In this document: positions 12,309 through 22,111 of the stretch, in pieces
How positions within the stretch are numbered: position 1 is the stretch's first letter
How the letters are laid out: each line of letters begins with the position of its first letter
Assembly (NCBI GenBank): GCA_033557835.1
Contig: JAWQRO010000495.1
Coordinates: 1-37,756 of the forward strand
Reading direction: 5' to 3'
Source of the DNA: Helochares maculicollis
Lineage: Eukaryota; Arthropoda; Insecta; Coleoptera; Hydrophilidae
Length of the DNA: 37,756 nt
Notes under the pieces: model-generated
Database searches by the model: none
What the model saw: only the letters and a program-made list of their open reading frames with translations
Told to the model about the DNA's origin: nothing
Made by a program: the position numbers and the translations under genes

Positions 12309-12515
12309 AATATTAAAACATTTTTTATCGTAAGTATTGGCCCTCGTTTTTTACACAGTAAATCCATCTCTCGGGCAATTTATGGATACCATTCCAAAAG
12401 AAAACCTCAACTTTCATTACTATTCATTCATCGAGCCAGTTTTGTACATCTTCGAAAGTCATGGAAGTGTTGCTCAGCCAGTGCGTGTCCCATTGATGAG
12501 AAGAGGGGATAACCC
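12309..12515 (-). pseudogene. mauritiana-type (Mos1-like) mariner C-terminus
   Basis: The minus strand gives YPLFSSMGHALAEQHFHDF, then after a frameshift TFEDVQNWLDEWI, FFWNGIHKLPERW and a closing EGQYLR stop near 12310. The GHALAEQ, KWLDEW and GIHKLPERW blocks are characteristic of the C-terminal end of Mos1-like mariner transposases. The part carrying the first two catalytic residues is missing. Confidence 0.8.
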
Positions 12516-12633
12516 ATTTTTCTACTGTATTAATTGAAAGCTAAACTCAACATTCACTTATAAATTTCCTTTGCTGCTAAACCTTCCCAAAATAAAATTC
12601 CAATCACTGCACGATACTTGATTTTTTCCATTA
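12516..12633 (-). pseudogene. irritans-type mariner N-terminus
   Basis: From an ATG at 12633 on the minus strand the translation gives MEKIKYRAVIGILF, then GLAAKEIYK, a stop, and then fades. This is the start of an irritans-type transposase (compare MEKIKHRALIKFLLKKAL at 12826). It runs directly into the mauritiana-type C-terminus at 12309-12515. About 25 bp upstream of the ATG the intact mariner at 12661 begins, which probably inserted into this older copy. Confidence 0.75.
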
Positions 12634-12660
12634 TAAAGAAACTGTGACACGTAGATACTA

Positions 12661-13985
12661 CTAGGTTAGTTCAAAAGTTCGCGGAGTTCGTGGATAGAGC
12701 TACAATTTCGACTGCATTCAAGGACACATGCTTCTAATGTGCGCATCTGCAAATTTCTACTCGTCATGACTTGTCAGTGTGTTTTTATAACGCTTTCATG
12801 TTAGATATGTCAACATAATTTAATCATGGAAAAAATTAAACATCGTGCGTTAATAAAATTTTTACTGAAAAAGGCTTTGAAGGCGGTGCAAATTTATAGT
12901 GAAATAGTGAATGTGTTAGGGGATGCTGCTCCATCTAAATCAATGGTCTGTAAGTGGGCAACAGAATTTAAACGTGATCGAACAAACCTAGAAGATGATC
13001 CTCGTTCAGAGCGTCCAAAAAGTGTGACCACTAAAGAAATGATTAATACCATTCATGATATGGTTATGAATGACAGAAAGTTAACCTTGAGTGAGATTTC
13101 TGAGACCGTGAATATCTCAACTGAGCGTGTACTTCATATTTTGAAAGATGTGCTAGACCTCAGAAAGCTTTGTGCACGATGGGTGCCGCATTTCTTAAAT
13201 TGTGATCAAAATTGACTTCGAGTGAATCTTTTTAAGGAACATTTGGAGCGTTTTCAAAAAGATTTTTTACGTCGTTTCGTCACTATAGATGAAACCTGGG
13301 TGTACCACTATGATCCCAAGCTGCGACAACATACCTCAGCGTGGACTGAGCTTGGTTGTTCAGCCCCAAAACAACCAAAATAGTCCAAATTATCCAAAAA
13401 GGTTATGGCATCTATTTTCTGGGATACAAAGGGCATTTTGTTGATCTATCATCTTCAAACCGGTAAAACCCTAGTAGGAGAGTATTATTCAAGACTGTTG
13501 GATAAGTTAAATACAAAAATTAAAGAAAAGAGAACTGGCTTGGAGAAGGAAGAAATCCTTTTCCATCAAGATAACGCGCCAGCACACAAATATGTTCAAA
13601 CAATGGTCAAATTGGACGATGTACGGTATGAATTGATCGAACATCCGCCTTACTCTCCCGATCTAGCTCCTTCGGGGCTATTTCCAAATTAAAAAAAATC
13701 CTCCGTGGGAAGCGTTTTGCCTCAAATGAAGTGGTAATAGCGCCTGTGAAGCAATATTTTGACGAGCTTCCAGAAAACCATTTTAGAGATGGTATAACTG
13801 AATTGGAAAATCGTTAGAGAAAATGTAAACTATGCTAGTAAAGGGCTTGTAAACAAAGAATAAATTGAGAGATTGAAATGAAACTTCTCATATGTTAAAA
13901 TGAAGAGTGTAGCAACGTAACAAAAACATTTCGGCTGGTAGCAACGCCCTTTCTAATCGAACAGAAAACTTATTGAGCAACCTAG
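12661..13985 (+). mobile_element. 1325-bp irritans-type mariner with both TIRs
   Basis: The left TIR starts CTAGGTTAGTTCAAAAGTT at 12661, and the right end reads inversely CTAGGTTGCTCAATAAGTT, ending at 13985. TA is present on both sides (12659-12660, 13986-13987). Full-length size for mariner. The transposase frame inside is broken. Related copies are at 18702-19252 (minus) and 34086-35272 (plus). Confidence 0.95.
12826..13838 (+). pseudogene. irritans-type mariner transposase pseudogene
   Basis: ATG at 12826. N-terminal paired helix-turn-helix region (KFLLKKALKAVQIY, SKSMVCKWATEFKR, SGRP-like SERPKSVT, LTLSEISETVNIS), then RKLCARWVPH. First catalytic Asp in TIDETWVYHYDPK (near 13288), second in LFHQDNAPAHK (near 13569), third expected in LAPSD. 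Breaks: CGA to TGA stop at 13213-13215, TAG stop after APKQPK (near 13381), and a deletion at LAPS that removes the third catalytic Asp and shifts the frame near 13675. A further in-frame stop lies near 13815. Inactive. The TAG stop is shared with the copy at 34.2 kb. Confidence 0.93.
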
Positions 13986-13987
13986 TA

Positions 13988-14339
13988 TAGATTTGTAACT
14001 AGAACTGCATTTGGAAAATCCAACTAATCTATGGAATGTCATCCGATTGGAAACAATCACAATAGTTTAGATAATATTCGGCGTCTCGGTTTAATTACAG
14101 GCAGATATCTAATCGCACGGGCAGGACCACGCTTCGTTTCCGAACTCCTCGTGGGTCGTGGAGTGTACGTGGATGTGAGGACGAGACATACCTTTTTAAC
14201 AATGAGGCAACAAGATGCCCTTTGCACGGTCGACATGAAATCGATTAAACGCCAACAAAGCCAGTCGGGTTATGTTAACGTTGCGCAATTTTCGATGCTC
14301 GCAATGTTTTAGTACATTGCAACTCGAGTCGTCTTTTGA
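13988..14339 (+). other. short open frame, unassigned
   Basis: A 93-codon open frame (14031-14312) begins right after the mariner. The translation (starts MECHPIGNNHNSLDNIRR) has no domain I recognise and no hydrophobic segment. Base composition moves from AT-rich to mixed. It may be part of the CpG-rich region that follows. Protein status not supported. Confidence 0.25.
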
Positions 14340-14765
14340 ATGCGCCAAAGAACGGCAGGTTTAGGTTTCCAAACCAAGTTCTATCGGCTATCGAACCGCC
14401 GGAGAGTCCCTTTCACCTACGAGGCACCTGGCCGTCGTCACCGTCTCGTTCTGCGGAATATCCTCGCCGATAGCTCCTTCTTCGTCCGGAGCGGGGCGGC
14501 CAGATCTCGTAGCTAAACTGTAACTTGCGTTAGTTGACAGTTACAGCTCGCGAAGGTCGGATCAGAGGATACTCGGTGCTGTTACAGGAGTTATGTTAAA
14601 GTGCGCGACCGAGAGTGAATACTTTCCTAGTGTGGACTTTTTCTTTATTTTCGTTGTTCCGTAGCGGTTTCGCCTCTGCCTGTATTTTGTTTGTTTTGCT
14701 CTTTGATTGTGTTGTTCATCGAACGTCATGGTTTTTGGAAGCGGTAACAAATTTCGGATCAGAAG
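14340..14765 (+). promoter_or_regulatory. candidate CpG-rich promoter and first exon
   Basis: Between 14340 and 14620 the sequence is clearly richer in G+C and CpG than its surroundings. It contains a hairpin with arms CTGTAACT (14518-14525) and AGTTACAG (14539-14546). An ATG at 14728 in the context CGTCATGG opens MVFGSGNKFRIR and leads into AAG|GTAGGT, a good 5' splice site (junction 14765|14766). The reading is: promoter, 5' UTR, short coding start, donor, plus strand, the same direction as the recursive splice sites. No TATA box or downstream element was identified with confidence. Open frames of this size can also be chance. Confidence 0.35.
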
Positions 14766-14774
14766 GTAGGTTTT

Positions 14775-14800
14775 CTAACTATTTTTGTTTTCCGCTTTAG
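14775..14800 (+). promoter_or_regulatory. strong 3' splice site signal
   Basis: CTAAC branch point (14775-14779) followed by ATTTTTGTTTTCCGCTTTAG ending at 14800. The following 58 codons in one frame are open (from 14802 to about 14973). It lies only 35 nt after the donor at 14765, too short for a normal insect intron, so if both are real they must pair with other partners. Confidence 0.35.
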
Positions 14801-15655
14801 CGGCAACCTTGCGCTGAAATCGAGTAGGATTTACCGCATAGATCGGAGGAATATCGGTCAAAACCATTTACCATGCTATAAATTGCTAACGACGAAAAGA
14901 CTGAAAGATGTCGATCTTGAGTTGGGATTTTACCATCTTCTTTTTGATTACTCACTGACTGTTGTCTGCAATTAAATAACGATGAGTTGCAAATATTTGT
15001 TCTCCAAAAGACGGTTTGTTGCAACGAACACTATTTATCACCGACGATCATCATTGATGTGCCTTCTTAATTTTCTTTAAATATTGATGATGGAACATAG
15101 CGAGCAAACCATAAATAATACTTCCCAATTGCCAGTGAAATTCATCGATTTGATCATCCGGTAAAAAATAATTAATCAGTGGTTATGGAATAACCGACAT
15201 TGTTTCAAATCGTGCATACATTTGTAAACATCGCAGCATCAAGAAGATCAAGAAGTTATCATTTTATGAATCAACTAGTTAGTTTTCCGACTTCAATTTT
15301 CAGTAACGAGATACTGAAATGGCAAGAATCTTTCGGCTGTTCATGGTCTTAATCATTTGTTAGGGGTTTAACATTGTACTTGTGAGATTAGGACGTTTTG
15401 TTGCCGGTTGAATAGTCAAACAAAACTGAAAGAGAACAAATCGTTGAAGTTTACGTGCTTGTTGTCTTTATCTCCGGATAGTTTCTATGCAAATCCAGCA
15501 ATTTTAGCTACAGCTTTGTCAACTCATTTTGATTGACAACTGGCCCCAGAAAAATGTTTGTCTAAAATCTGAAAAATCCTGAGAAATGGTGACTAAAGAC
15601 TTGCATTCTCTATTAGAAATACACTCTTATCCCAGGTACGGCGAAATAATAGAAC
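14801..15655. other. non-coding stretch
   Basis: Apart from the possible exon immediately after the 3' splice site, nothing recognisable. AT-rich with no repeat or transposon signature seen. Confidence 0.5.
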
Positions 15656-15659
15656 TAAC

Positions 15660-16085
15660 CGATTTAATGTAGAATGGCCTAAATGAAATAACCTTTAAAC
15701 TGAACAGAGAACATTAAAATCCTACTTGGAGATTTTAATGCCCAAATTGGGCCAGACAAAGAACACTAAAAATCTGCAGGCAGACTTTCTGCTCGTGTAA
15801 ATAGTATGTAACTACGACTTAAATAACAAGATATCAGTAAATCAACACATTAACAACAAATGCAAAAGTATAGAAAAGTTTTGTGAGAAAACAAAATATT
15901 TATCTACCGATAAAAATTGTTTGGAAACATTAAAATTTGACAAGGGAGATCCAGTTCGAGCAGTTGATAAATTTAAATATCTTGGGGAAATAATACAATC
16001 GACAATCATAGGAATAGAGGGTGTAAAATCTAAAATCAGAAAATTGAAGTCAAATCCTCTAAGGCTCAATAGAAATATGTAGAAG
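15660..16085 (+). pseudogene. LINE endonuclease and RT-tail fragment
   Basis: Plus-strand translation gives ILLGDFNAQIGPDKEH (15718-15767), the endonuclease GDFNAxIG block, then from about 15920 LKFDKGDPVRAVDKFKYLGEIIQ and KIRKLK..PLRLNRNM. The FKYLGE block belongs well downstream of the RT catalytic site in insect LINEs. The region between (most of the endonuclease and the RT fingers and palm) is missing, so this is an internally deleted relic with frameshifts. Confidence 0.7.
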
Positions 16086-16129
16086 ATCTGCTCACGACAT
16101 TCATCTGGATTGAGTTTATAATTAATCGG

Positions 16130-17190
16130 TGAGCATTGTTACCTTGTGCGTTTTTACAAGAAACGCTCGTTTTTCTTAAATAATGAAAAAGAGAAAATGC
16201 AAATAATTAAATGTGGGAATTTGCACCGTGGGCAGGTAATCACCATCCGACGGGGGATTATAATGGTAATGATAAATAATGATGTAGTTATGCACTCTCT
16301 ATTTCATTTTTCCCAAAATAATTTCATCCGCAAATGAGCACCCAGAAGAATTTCCTTGTATCATTTTAAACGCCAACACGAAGACAGTGCAGAATAATTA
16401 ATTAAACTTTGGAAATAATCAATTTGCTTATTGTTCGTTTTGATTCAGGAGTAACCGAAACTGATGCGTGTATTAATCATATAATTCACTTAGATTAATA
16501 GCATAATCAATCAATATTAATATCAAGGAGGTTGCAGATTATAATATTAATTAAGGCTCAAGGCTATCAATTTTCACACGTACTCTTTGTATGCAAACTA
16601 TTAGCATAATTTCCATAATGAGGTGAAATCCACGATTTATTCGGACGATTCGGGTTAGAGCTAAAATAAAATCAATAAATGTTGAAACCATAGCTCTTAT
16701 AATATGCGTCAAATTTTCACTCTTGATCGCAGTATCAGCTATTGCTTTTAGTACGGATGACCAAAATTGCTAACGTAAATGCCACGTCATTGATTTGTAT
16801 GAAAATCCTGCTAGATAGTATTTACTTAATTCTACATGCAAGCACTTATGTGTCATAACCGAACGTGTTTCTATAACTGTATATAATGGACGAAACGTGC
16901 TATATCATCACTTATTTTGATTCGATATATTTCTATAATTAATCATCGTTTGTTGTTTATCGGGGCTCTAAATCGGTGCTACTTTAGAGGCGACTATAAA
17001 TAGTCCCTAAATAATAGGTGATTTATCCATTGAGGAAGGTTGAGATTAGAGTTTGGAGTGGAAAGTGTTTAGTTGAGGTAATGATGGTTCGATAAATTGT
17101 TTTTTTTTTATTGTGAAAACATTGTAAGTGGTTGTTGGTTATCCTTTGTATTTTACGCATTTGGGCCAATCACGGGCTCTAGTTTTGGAT
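16130..17190. other. non-coding, rich in TAAT/ATTA cores
   Basis: No gene. From about 16390 to 16690 there are many TAATTA, ATTAAT and ATCAATCAAT motifs, the binding cores of homeodomain and Exd/Pbx proteins. Such density is also expected in strongly AT-rich DNA, so an enhancer is only a possibility. A CTATAAATAG motif lies at 16994-17003. Confidence 0.3.
16994..17003. promoter_or_regulatory. MEF2-type or TATA-like motif
   Basis: CTATAAATAG fits the MEF2 consensus and contains a TATA box. It sits inside a small dyad (GACTAT..ATAGTC). No start site or gene follows clearly, so it may be chance. Confidence 0.25.
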
Positions 17191-17215
17191 TTTCTAAAAC
17201 TATCGTCTTGCAGGC

Positions 17216-17695
17216 AGCTTAGCTCACTGAACAATACTTCTTAGTGTGTCCACATTCTTGACATTGAAGGCATTGTGATATGTTATTTAATTGTCTTCGA
17301 AATTTCCCTGTTACTTAGGCTTGACTAATGTTATCTATTTTGAAGATATCTTTACCCTTATCGACGTTGGTCGACAAGGCTACTTTTGCTTTGCTTGGCA
17401 GCCGAGTAACGCTTCTAATTGGCAATTTAAGATCTGTTAGATTTTGATTTGTTGAAGCGATGAATTTTTCTGTAAGTGATGATTGGTTTGAAATTGGTGA
17501 CATCTCTGTGAATTTTCCCAAATTCCAGACAGGCATTGCACGATCCTGCCAAAAACTCAACGTTCTGAGGAAGTCTTGATTCTTAGTCAATATCTTTAGA
17601 AGCATTATTAGAATTAACTGTATTTGCAGAAGATCGTATTTAAGTATTTGTCGATCATTCTTTTTGATCATAATCATTAAGTGGTCCGAGTCCAA
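17216..17695 (-). pseudogene. retrotransposon gag (ORF1) relic with zinc knuckle
   Basis: On the minus strand a 126-codon frame (17315-17695) ends in NVDKGKDIFKIDNISQA, then after one stop continues in the same frame to NNISQCLQCQECGHTKKYCS. The last part is a CX2CX4HX4C zinc knuckle (about 17228-17275). The KDIFKI block shortly before a CCHC knuckle is the layout of the gag proteins of jockey-like LINEs, where it helps bind the element RNA. The N-terminal half is not recognisable. It points away from the LINE endonuclease fragment at 17890, so the two are probably from different insertions. Confidence 0.6.
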
Positions 17696-17889
17696 CTCTG
17701 TGGCTACGGTTTGCTGAATTGGGAACGTAAAGTTTTAGAACCTACCATGTATAGTATCGCTGTAACTCATCGTCTCCGTATGGATGATAAGTTGTTTTCT
17801 GGAGCAGAAATCTGTAGCTTAAGTTATGATGCGAAGCTATTTAATCTTATTTCACTTAGATTAGTAACCTTGCAACCTTAGTAAATAGA

Positions 17890-18700
17890 TTTCGAGTGGA
17901 ATCTCTAATCAATGCAAAAGTACTGTTCCACAAAAACACAAATCTAAGTGGCACCATTGGTAGGAGAACACAAAGATATTGTAATAGTTGCAGATAAAGT
18001 GGGCCAAAAATAGCAAAACTGGGAGCGTAATTAGAAAAGAAGGAGATAATAAAAGTAGTCGTAATGGAAAGAGATTGTTAGAATACTACACCCTTAACAA
18101 TGTTATGGTAACAAACTTCTTACAAACATCAGTACTATTATATAAACACCAGAGAGAATGTTATTAATAAACACTAATCAATACTTGATCACATATTGAT
18201 TAATACTGCAAAGAGAAGGTTAATAAAAGATGCAAAAGCGTGTAGAGTGGCAAAAATCTGCAGCTATCACTATATAATAGTACCAAAACCACAGATTAAC
18301 CTTCATATTGAAAAAATGATTATAGCAGCATGAAACCAGAAATTAGAATATATAAATTGAAAGAGTAAGAAATGAGGGTAGTATATAGTCAAATTGTGGA
18401 AGAAGAAATAGAAAATATACAGAAAGAATTTATGGAATGACACGAGAAAGTCTAAATTAAAAAAAAACAAACATATTTAGGGAGTGAAGCAATAAAAGAA
18501 CGAATAAAGAATGGTTAGAAGAAACGGTTGGAATACCTGAGAACAAAAGATGTGAGAAAGTATGAACAGTGCAAAATAGGCAGAAGACTGTCTATCCATA
18601 GACTATGTCTATAGATAATTACTATTAGGCAAGAGAGGAATGCACTTATTGAGATAATTAAAAATAAGGAAGATGTGAGATTAATCAGAGCAACCGAACT
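17890..18700 (+). pseudogene. LINE endonuclease C-terminus and linker relic
   Basis: Broken plus-strand translation shows NGKRLLEYYTLNNVMVTN-like sequence (about 18065-18120), then LINTAKRRLIKDAKACR.AKICSYHYIIVPK (about 18195-18290), matching the end of a LINE endonuclease (the IDYI...DV+...SDHYLV pattern), and then a Lys/Arg-rich linker EAIKERIKN..KRLEYLRTKDVRKYEQ (about 18487-18570). It stops at the mariner TIR at 18702. Multiple frameshifts; inactive. Confidence 0.55.
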
Positions 18701-18701
18701 A

Positions 18702-19252
18702 CTAGGTTAGCTAGGAGCGGGGATAAAAAAAGGGCAAAACTAGAAAAATAGTTTTTTCCAACGGTTTTGCAATTCAGTTATAACATCTCTAAAATGGTTT
18801 TCTGGAAGCTAGTCAAAATATTGATTCACAGTCGCAATATCTTCTTCATTTGAGGAAAAACGCTTTCGACGGAAATTTGGAATTAAATGGAAGTCCGAAG
18901 GGGACTAGATCGGGAGAGTAAGGCGGATGTTCGATCAATTCATACCGTAAATCGTTTAATTTGGCCATTGTTTGGACACAGTTGTGTTCTGGCGCGTTAT
19001 CTTGATGGAAAATATTTTTTTTCTTCTTCAAGCCAGGTCTCTTTTCTTTAGTTTTTGTATTTAATTTATTCAACAGATCTGAATAATACTCTCCTACTAT
19101 GGTTTTACCGGTTTTGATACCGGTTTGACAGATGCCATAACTTTGTTGGATGATTTGGGCCATTTTGGTTGTTTTGGGACAACCAGGCTCAGTCAACTCT
19201 GAGGTTTGTTGTCGCAGCTTGGGATCATAGTGGTACACCCAGGTTTCGGCCA
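18702..19252 (-). mobile_element. irritans-type mariner, 3' part, truncated
   Basis: The end at 18702 begins CTAGGTTAGCTAGG after a TA (18700-18701), a degraded form of the CTAGGTTG TIR seen at 12661. On the minus strand the transposase runs from ETWVYHYDPKLRQQ (near 19250) through KTIVGEYYSDLLNKL, IFHQDNAPEHN, RYELIEHPPYSPDL to about 18750. The aspartate of DETW is not present (MAETW), a segment around VMASVFWDxKG is deleted, and LAPSD is shortened to VPFG. The 5' half is replaced by the Tc1-like sequence from 19253. Confidence 0.85.
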
Positions 19253-20163
19253 TGGATTTTATCCTACAGATATCCCCATAAGAAAAAATCCAAAGATTAA
19301 GGTCGGGAGAATAAGGAGGCCAATCAATGCCTTGGCCAGTGTGTTTCTCCGCATCTAAACCGATGATTCGGTGAGCGAAATGCTGATTATTTAACATCTC
19401 TTGTGTTCGATGGGGCCGAGCACCATCTTGCATGAACCAGCAGTGGTTCAATTTCTCCATCCCTTCTGCAATAGGAATAAAATATTCCTAATTTCTTATA
19501 TTCTTGGGACGTGATGGTGCTGGTGAAGTAGGGAGGCCCAATTATTCCGTATGATGAAAGTGCACACCATACTGTGACTTTTGCGGGATGTAGCGGCTTA
19601 GCGATGGCGATGTGAGGATTTTCGGTGCCCCAATACCGAAACTTTTGTTCATGAACATAACCCGAGAGGGAAAAATGCGCCTCGTCGGAAAACCAAATTG
19701 ATGCCAAGTCGATTTGCTCTGCCTCTTTCATCTTGATTAGTTGATTTGCGAATTCAAATCGCTTCTTAATGTTGCTTTCGGGTATAAAGTGCTTAATTTG
19801 CACTTTATACAGGAGTAAATGAAGCTTTGTCTTCATTATTCTTCTTAAAGATGTTCGTGGCATCTCTAATTCCAGCGAAGCTTTCATTGGAGATGTTGTT
19901 GGACTTTCTTTAAATAAATTTCGCACCTCTTCCACCGCTTCTTCGTCGTATTTCGGTGGTCGGCCAGTTTTCTTATCGTCGGCATCATTCAAATTGCCGG
20001 TGTTCATAAATTTTCCCATCATCCTTCTAACCGTGCTCTCAGAAAGTTGGGTTCTCGACCGATGTCGTGAATTATAAATTGTGGCCGTTTTGTTGTTGGT
20101 TTTTGCCACCGAATACCAGATTTCGAGCATCTTCAAGCGTAGTTCGAGTGAGTATTTGTCCAT
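19253..20163 (-). pseudogene. Tc1/IS630-like transposase, frameshifted and truncated
   Basis: Start MDKYSLELRLKMLEIWYS at 20163 (minus). N-terminal helix-turn-helix (TQLSESTVRRMMGKFMNTG), linker GRPPKYDEEAVEEV, second helix-turn-helix (RTSLRRIMKTKL), first catalytic Asp in IWFSDEAHFSLSGYV (near 19680), then VTVWCALSSYGIIGPPYF. A frameshift near 19485 separates this from CWFMQDGARPHRT (second Asp, near 19425) and GIDWPPYSPDLN (near 19315). The third acid (PLDFFLWGYL in the other frame) is followed directly by mariner sequence. Spacing of the second and third acids is about 45 residues, longer than DD34D mariners, so this belongs to another Tc1-superfamily group. The C-terminus is lost. Confidence 0.88.
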
Positions 20164-21739
20164 TTTCTTCGATTGGGAAAGAGAAAGACCTAAAAACACA
20201 ATAAAAAATTTAAAAAATGACAAAATCCATTCGACGCCACTTTTGGGCAATCCTGTAAAAACAGACTGATAAGTCATAACGAGTTGAAATTTGCATATGT
20301 GTTCATTAGAAGCATGTGACATTGAATGCAGTTGAAATTGTAGCTCTATCATTGAATTTAAGTCTTCGCTCTGCGAACTTTTCAATTTGTAATGGATAGT
20401 TGGAGAGAACACTTTGGAGAATGAACGATATATTGGAAAACCAAACGCTAGAGAATTGAGTAAGATTTGGAACAGAAAAAGTAGAGGAAAAGCAAATTGC
20501 AGAAGAGATTATGGAAGCAATTGGATTGGTGTGTAATAAATTGTTTTATAAAGTAGAAAATGTCTAAGATTTTGTTTTTGATAATTAGCGTAAAAAAGGC
20601 GCTTGGAAGGGTTAGGAGCAAGAATGTGGGATTGAGATAAGGGTGGATTTTTGACCCTCTATGGTCACGCTTTGGCACTTTATCCAGTTTCACGAAATGA
20701 CTACATTTTATAGTTAAACGCAAATAAGCTCCGAAACAAATTTTTAAATAACCATCCGAATCAATTTTGCAGCCGACACTTTTCGCTTTCGTGCTTTACA
20801 CATTGCTCATTGTTTTTAACACGTGAATTGAAATACGCTTTAACTCTTTTTGTCTGTAATAGCCGTCATTGTACTCCATTTGAGCGCTTTTACATCTAAT
20901 GAACGCGCATTAAAATAATACATATAAATCATTATAGAAAGTCCATTATTCATTGTTTTTCGCAAGAAAATTTGCTTGCAAGCATATCCATTCTTATAAT
21001 TGGAGAAATTATTTTCGCTTTACATTATGATATTTTCCGTGAAATATCCAGATTTCCGCGCATATCAAAACAAAGTCATTTATTCGGTGCAACTTTTGAC
21101 TTTTCGAAATAATTGTTCGCCGTAATGAAAGCACCGCTTGACATTAACAGATCAGGAAGATGTTTCTTCGCCCAAAGATACCAATCTGTGCGGCTTGTTT
21201 TGTAGAATTCAATTGATAGTTTGCGTGAGCACGGGCGAAGGTCTGGGATGGGAATTATTCGCCGTCCTCTTCTCCAGCTAGAGACTCTTCGGTCCGTCTC
21301 GCATTCTCTTGTGTTTGCCAAGCGAAAAAGTACCACAATATTAATTGCTTCAACATCATAATTCTGCGAATATGCTCGACCATGAAAGTTATCCGGTATA
21401 ACAATGCACAAATTCGTCCTGATTACGCCTTGCTCGTTTCCACAGAATCTAAGCAACAAATGAAACAAAGTTGAGCGTGAATTAAGTCGGACAGAAACTC
21501 ACAGACATGAAATGCAGAAGCCTGACTCCACAAATTTCTATTGCTTGTGATATGAGTGCCAAACGGTAGCACTGGTAGCAAGCTATAAATTTCATCCGTA
21601 ATAGAAATTGATTAGCTGTGATAAGTGGGTTGACATTTCGGTACGCTCTGCGCGCTTTTCCAACGTGACATTATTGATGTTTCGACGTTTCGCACATAAG
21701 AAAGTCTAGAATAGTACCGCCAGAGGCCAAATCAGTGTA
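20164..21739. other. non-coding stretch, one unassigned open frame
   Basis: The leader of the Tc1-like element may extend to about 20412 because the frame stays open, but no TIR was found. A 130-codon minus-strand open frame at 21076-21468 lies in less AT-rich sequence; its translation (starts MFHLLLRFCGNEQG) has no domain I recognise and could be chance. Nothing else seen. Confidence 0.4.
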
Positions 21740-21790
21740 AATGCCTGCTTTAGTAAAAGTGTGTAGGCTTTTACTAAAGCAGATTGCATT
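21740..21790. repeat. near-perfect 20-bp hairpin
   Basis: CTGCTTTAGTAAAAG (21745-21759) and CTTTTACTAAAGCAG (21768-21782) are a perfect 15-bp inverted repeat with an 8-nt loop (TGTGTAGG). After a 3-nt bulge the stem gains 5 more pairs (AATGC 21740-21744 with GCATT 21786-21790). Could be a small-RNA precursor or a snap-back mutation. It has fewer paired bases than most animal pre-miRNAs. Confidence 0.8.
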
Positions 21791-22082
21791 CGGTCTAATC
21801 GGCAAGCCTGCAGGACTCCCATGTCGCTTTTTTCGTCAACCTGCAATTTGCCTGATTTATTCGTGTCGAATGCTATCGTAAATAACCGAAGATATTTTAA
21901 TTTGCAGTAGCTGCGGTCGATACTTTCGAGATCTGTATCAGCTCGCAAATGTCCGAAATTGAAACCGCAGTCGAAGCCATTCACGCCCGAAATTAACCTC
22001 CTAAATTACATTTATGCGCTCTGAGAAAATAGCTGACTTAGAGATCAATTTATCCGATTTATTTTGTATATGTAGCACGTTT

Positions 22083-22111
22083 CTAACGATTGTTTTTTTT
22101 TGCAGGTAAGT
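22083..22111 (+). promoter_or_regulatory. recursive splice site (ratchet point) 2
   Basis: Branch point CTAAC at 22083-22087 (branch A 22086), a run of nine T after TTG, TGCAG ending at 22105, then GTAAGT from 22106. This is a full-consensus 3' splice site joined to a full-consensus 5' splice site, as at 2791|2792 on the same strand. Known meaning: stepwise removal of long introns. Use in vivo is inferred. Confidence 0.7.

Noticed and set aside
12337..12537. 66-codon plus-strand frame
   Set aside because: It is the antisense of the Mos1-like mariner C-terminus, which is clearly recognisable on the minus strand.
21076..21468. 130-codon open frame on the minus strand
   Set aside because: Long for AT-rich DNA, but no motif, splice context or recognisable family. 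Mentioned in the non-coding entry only.
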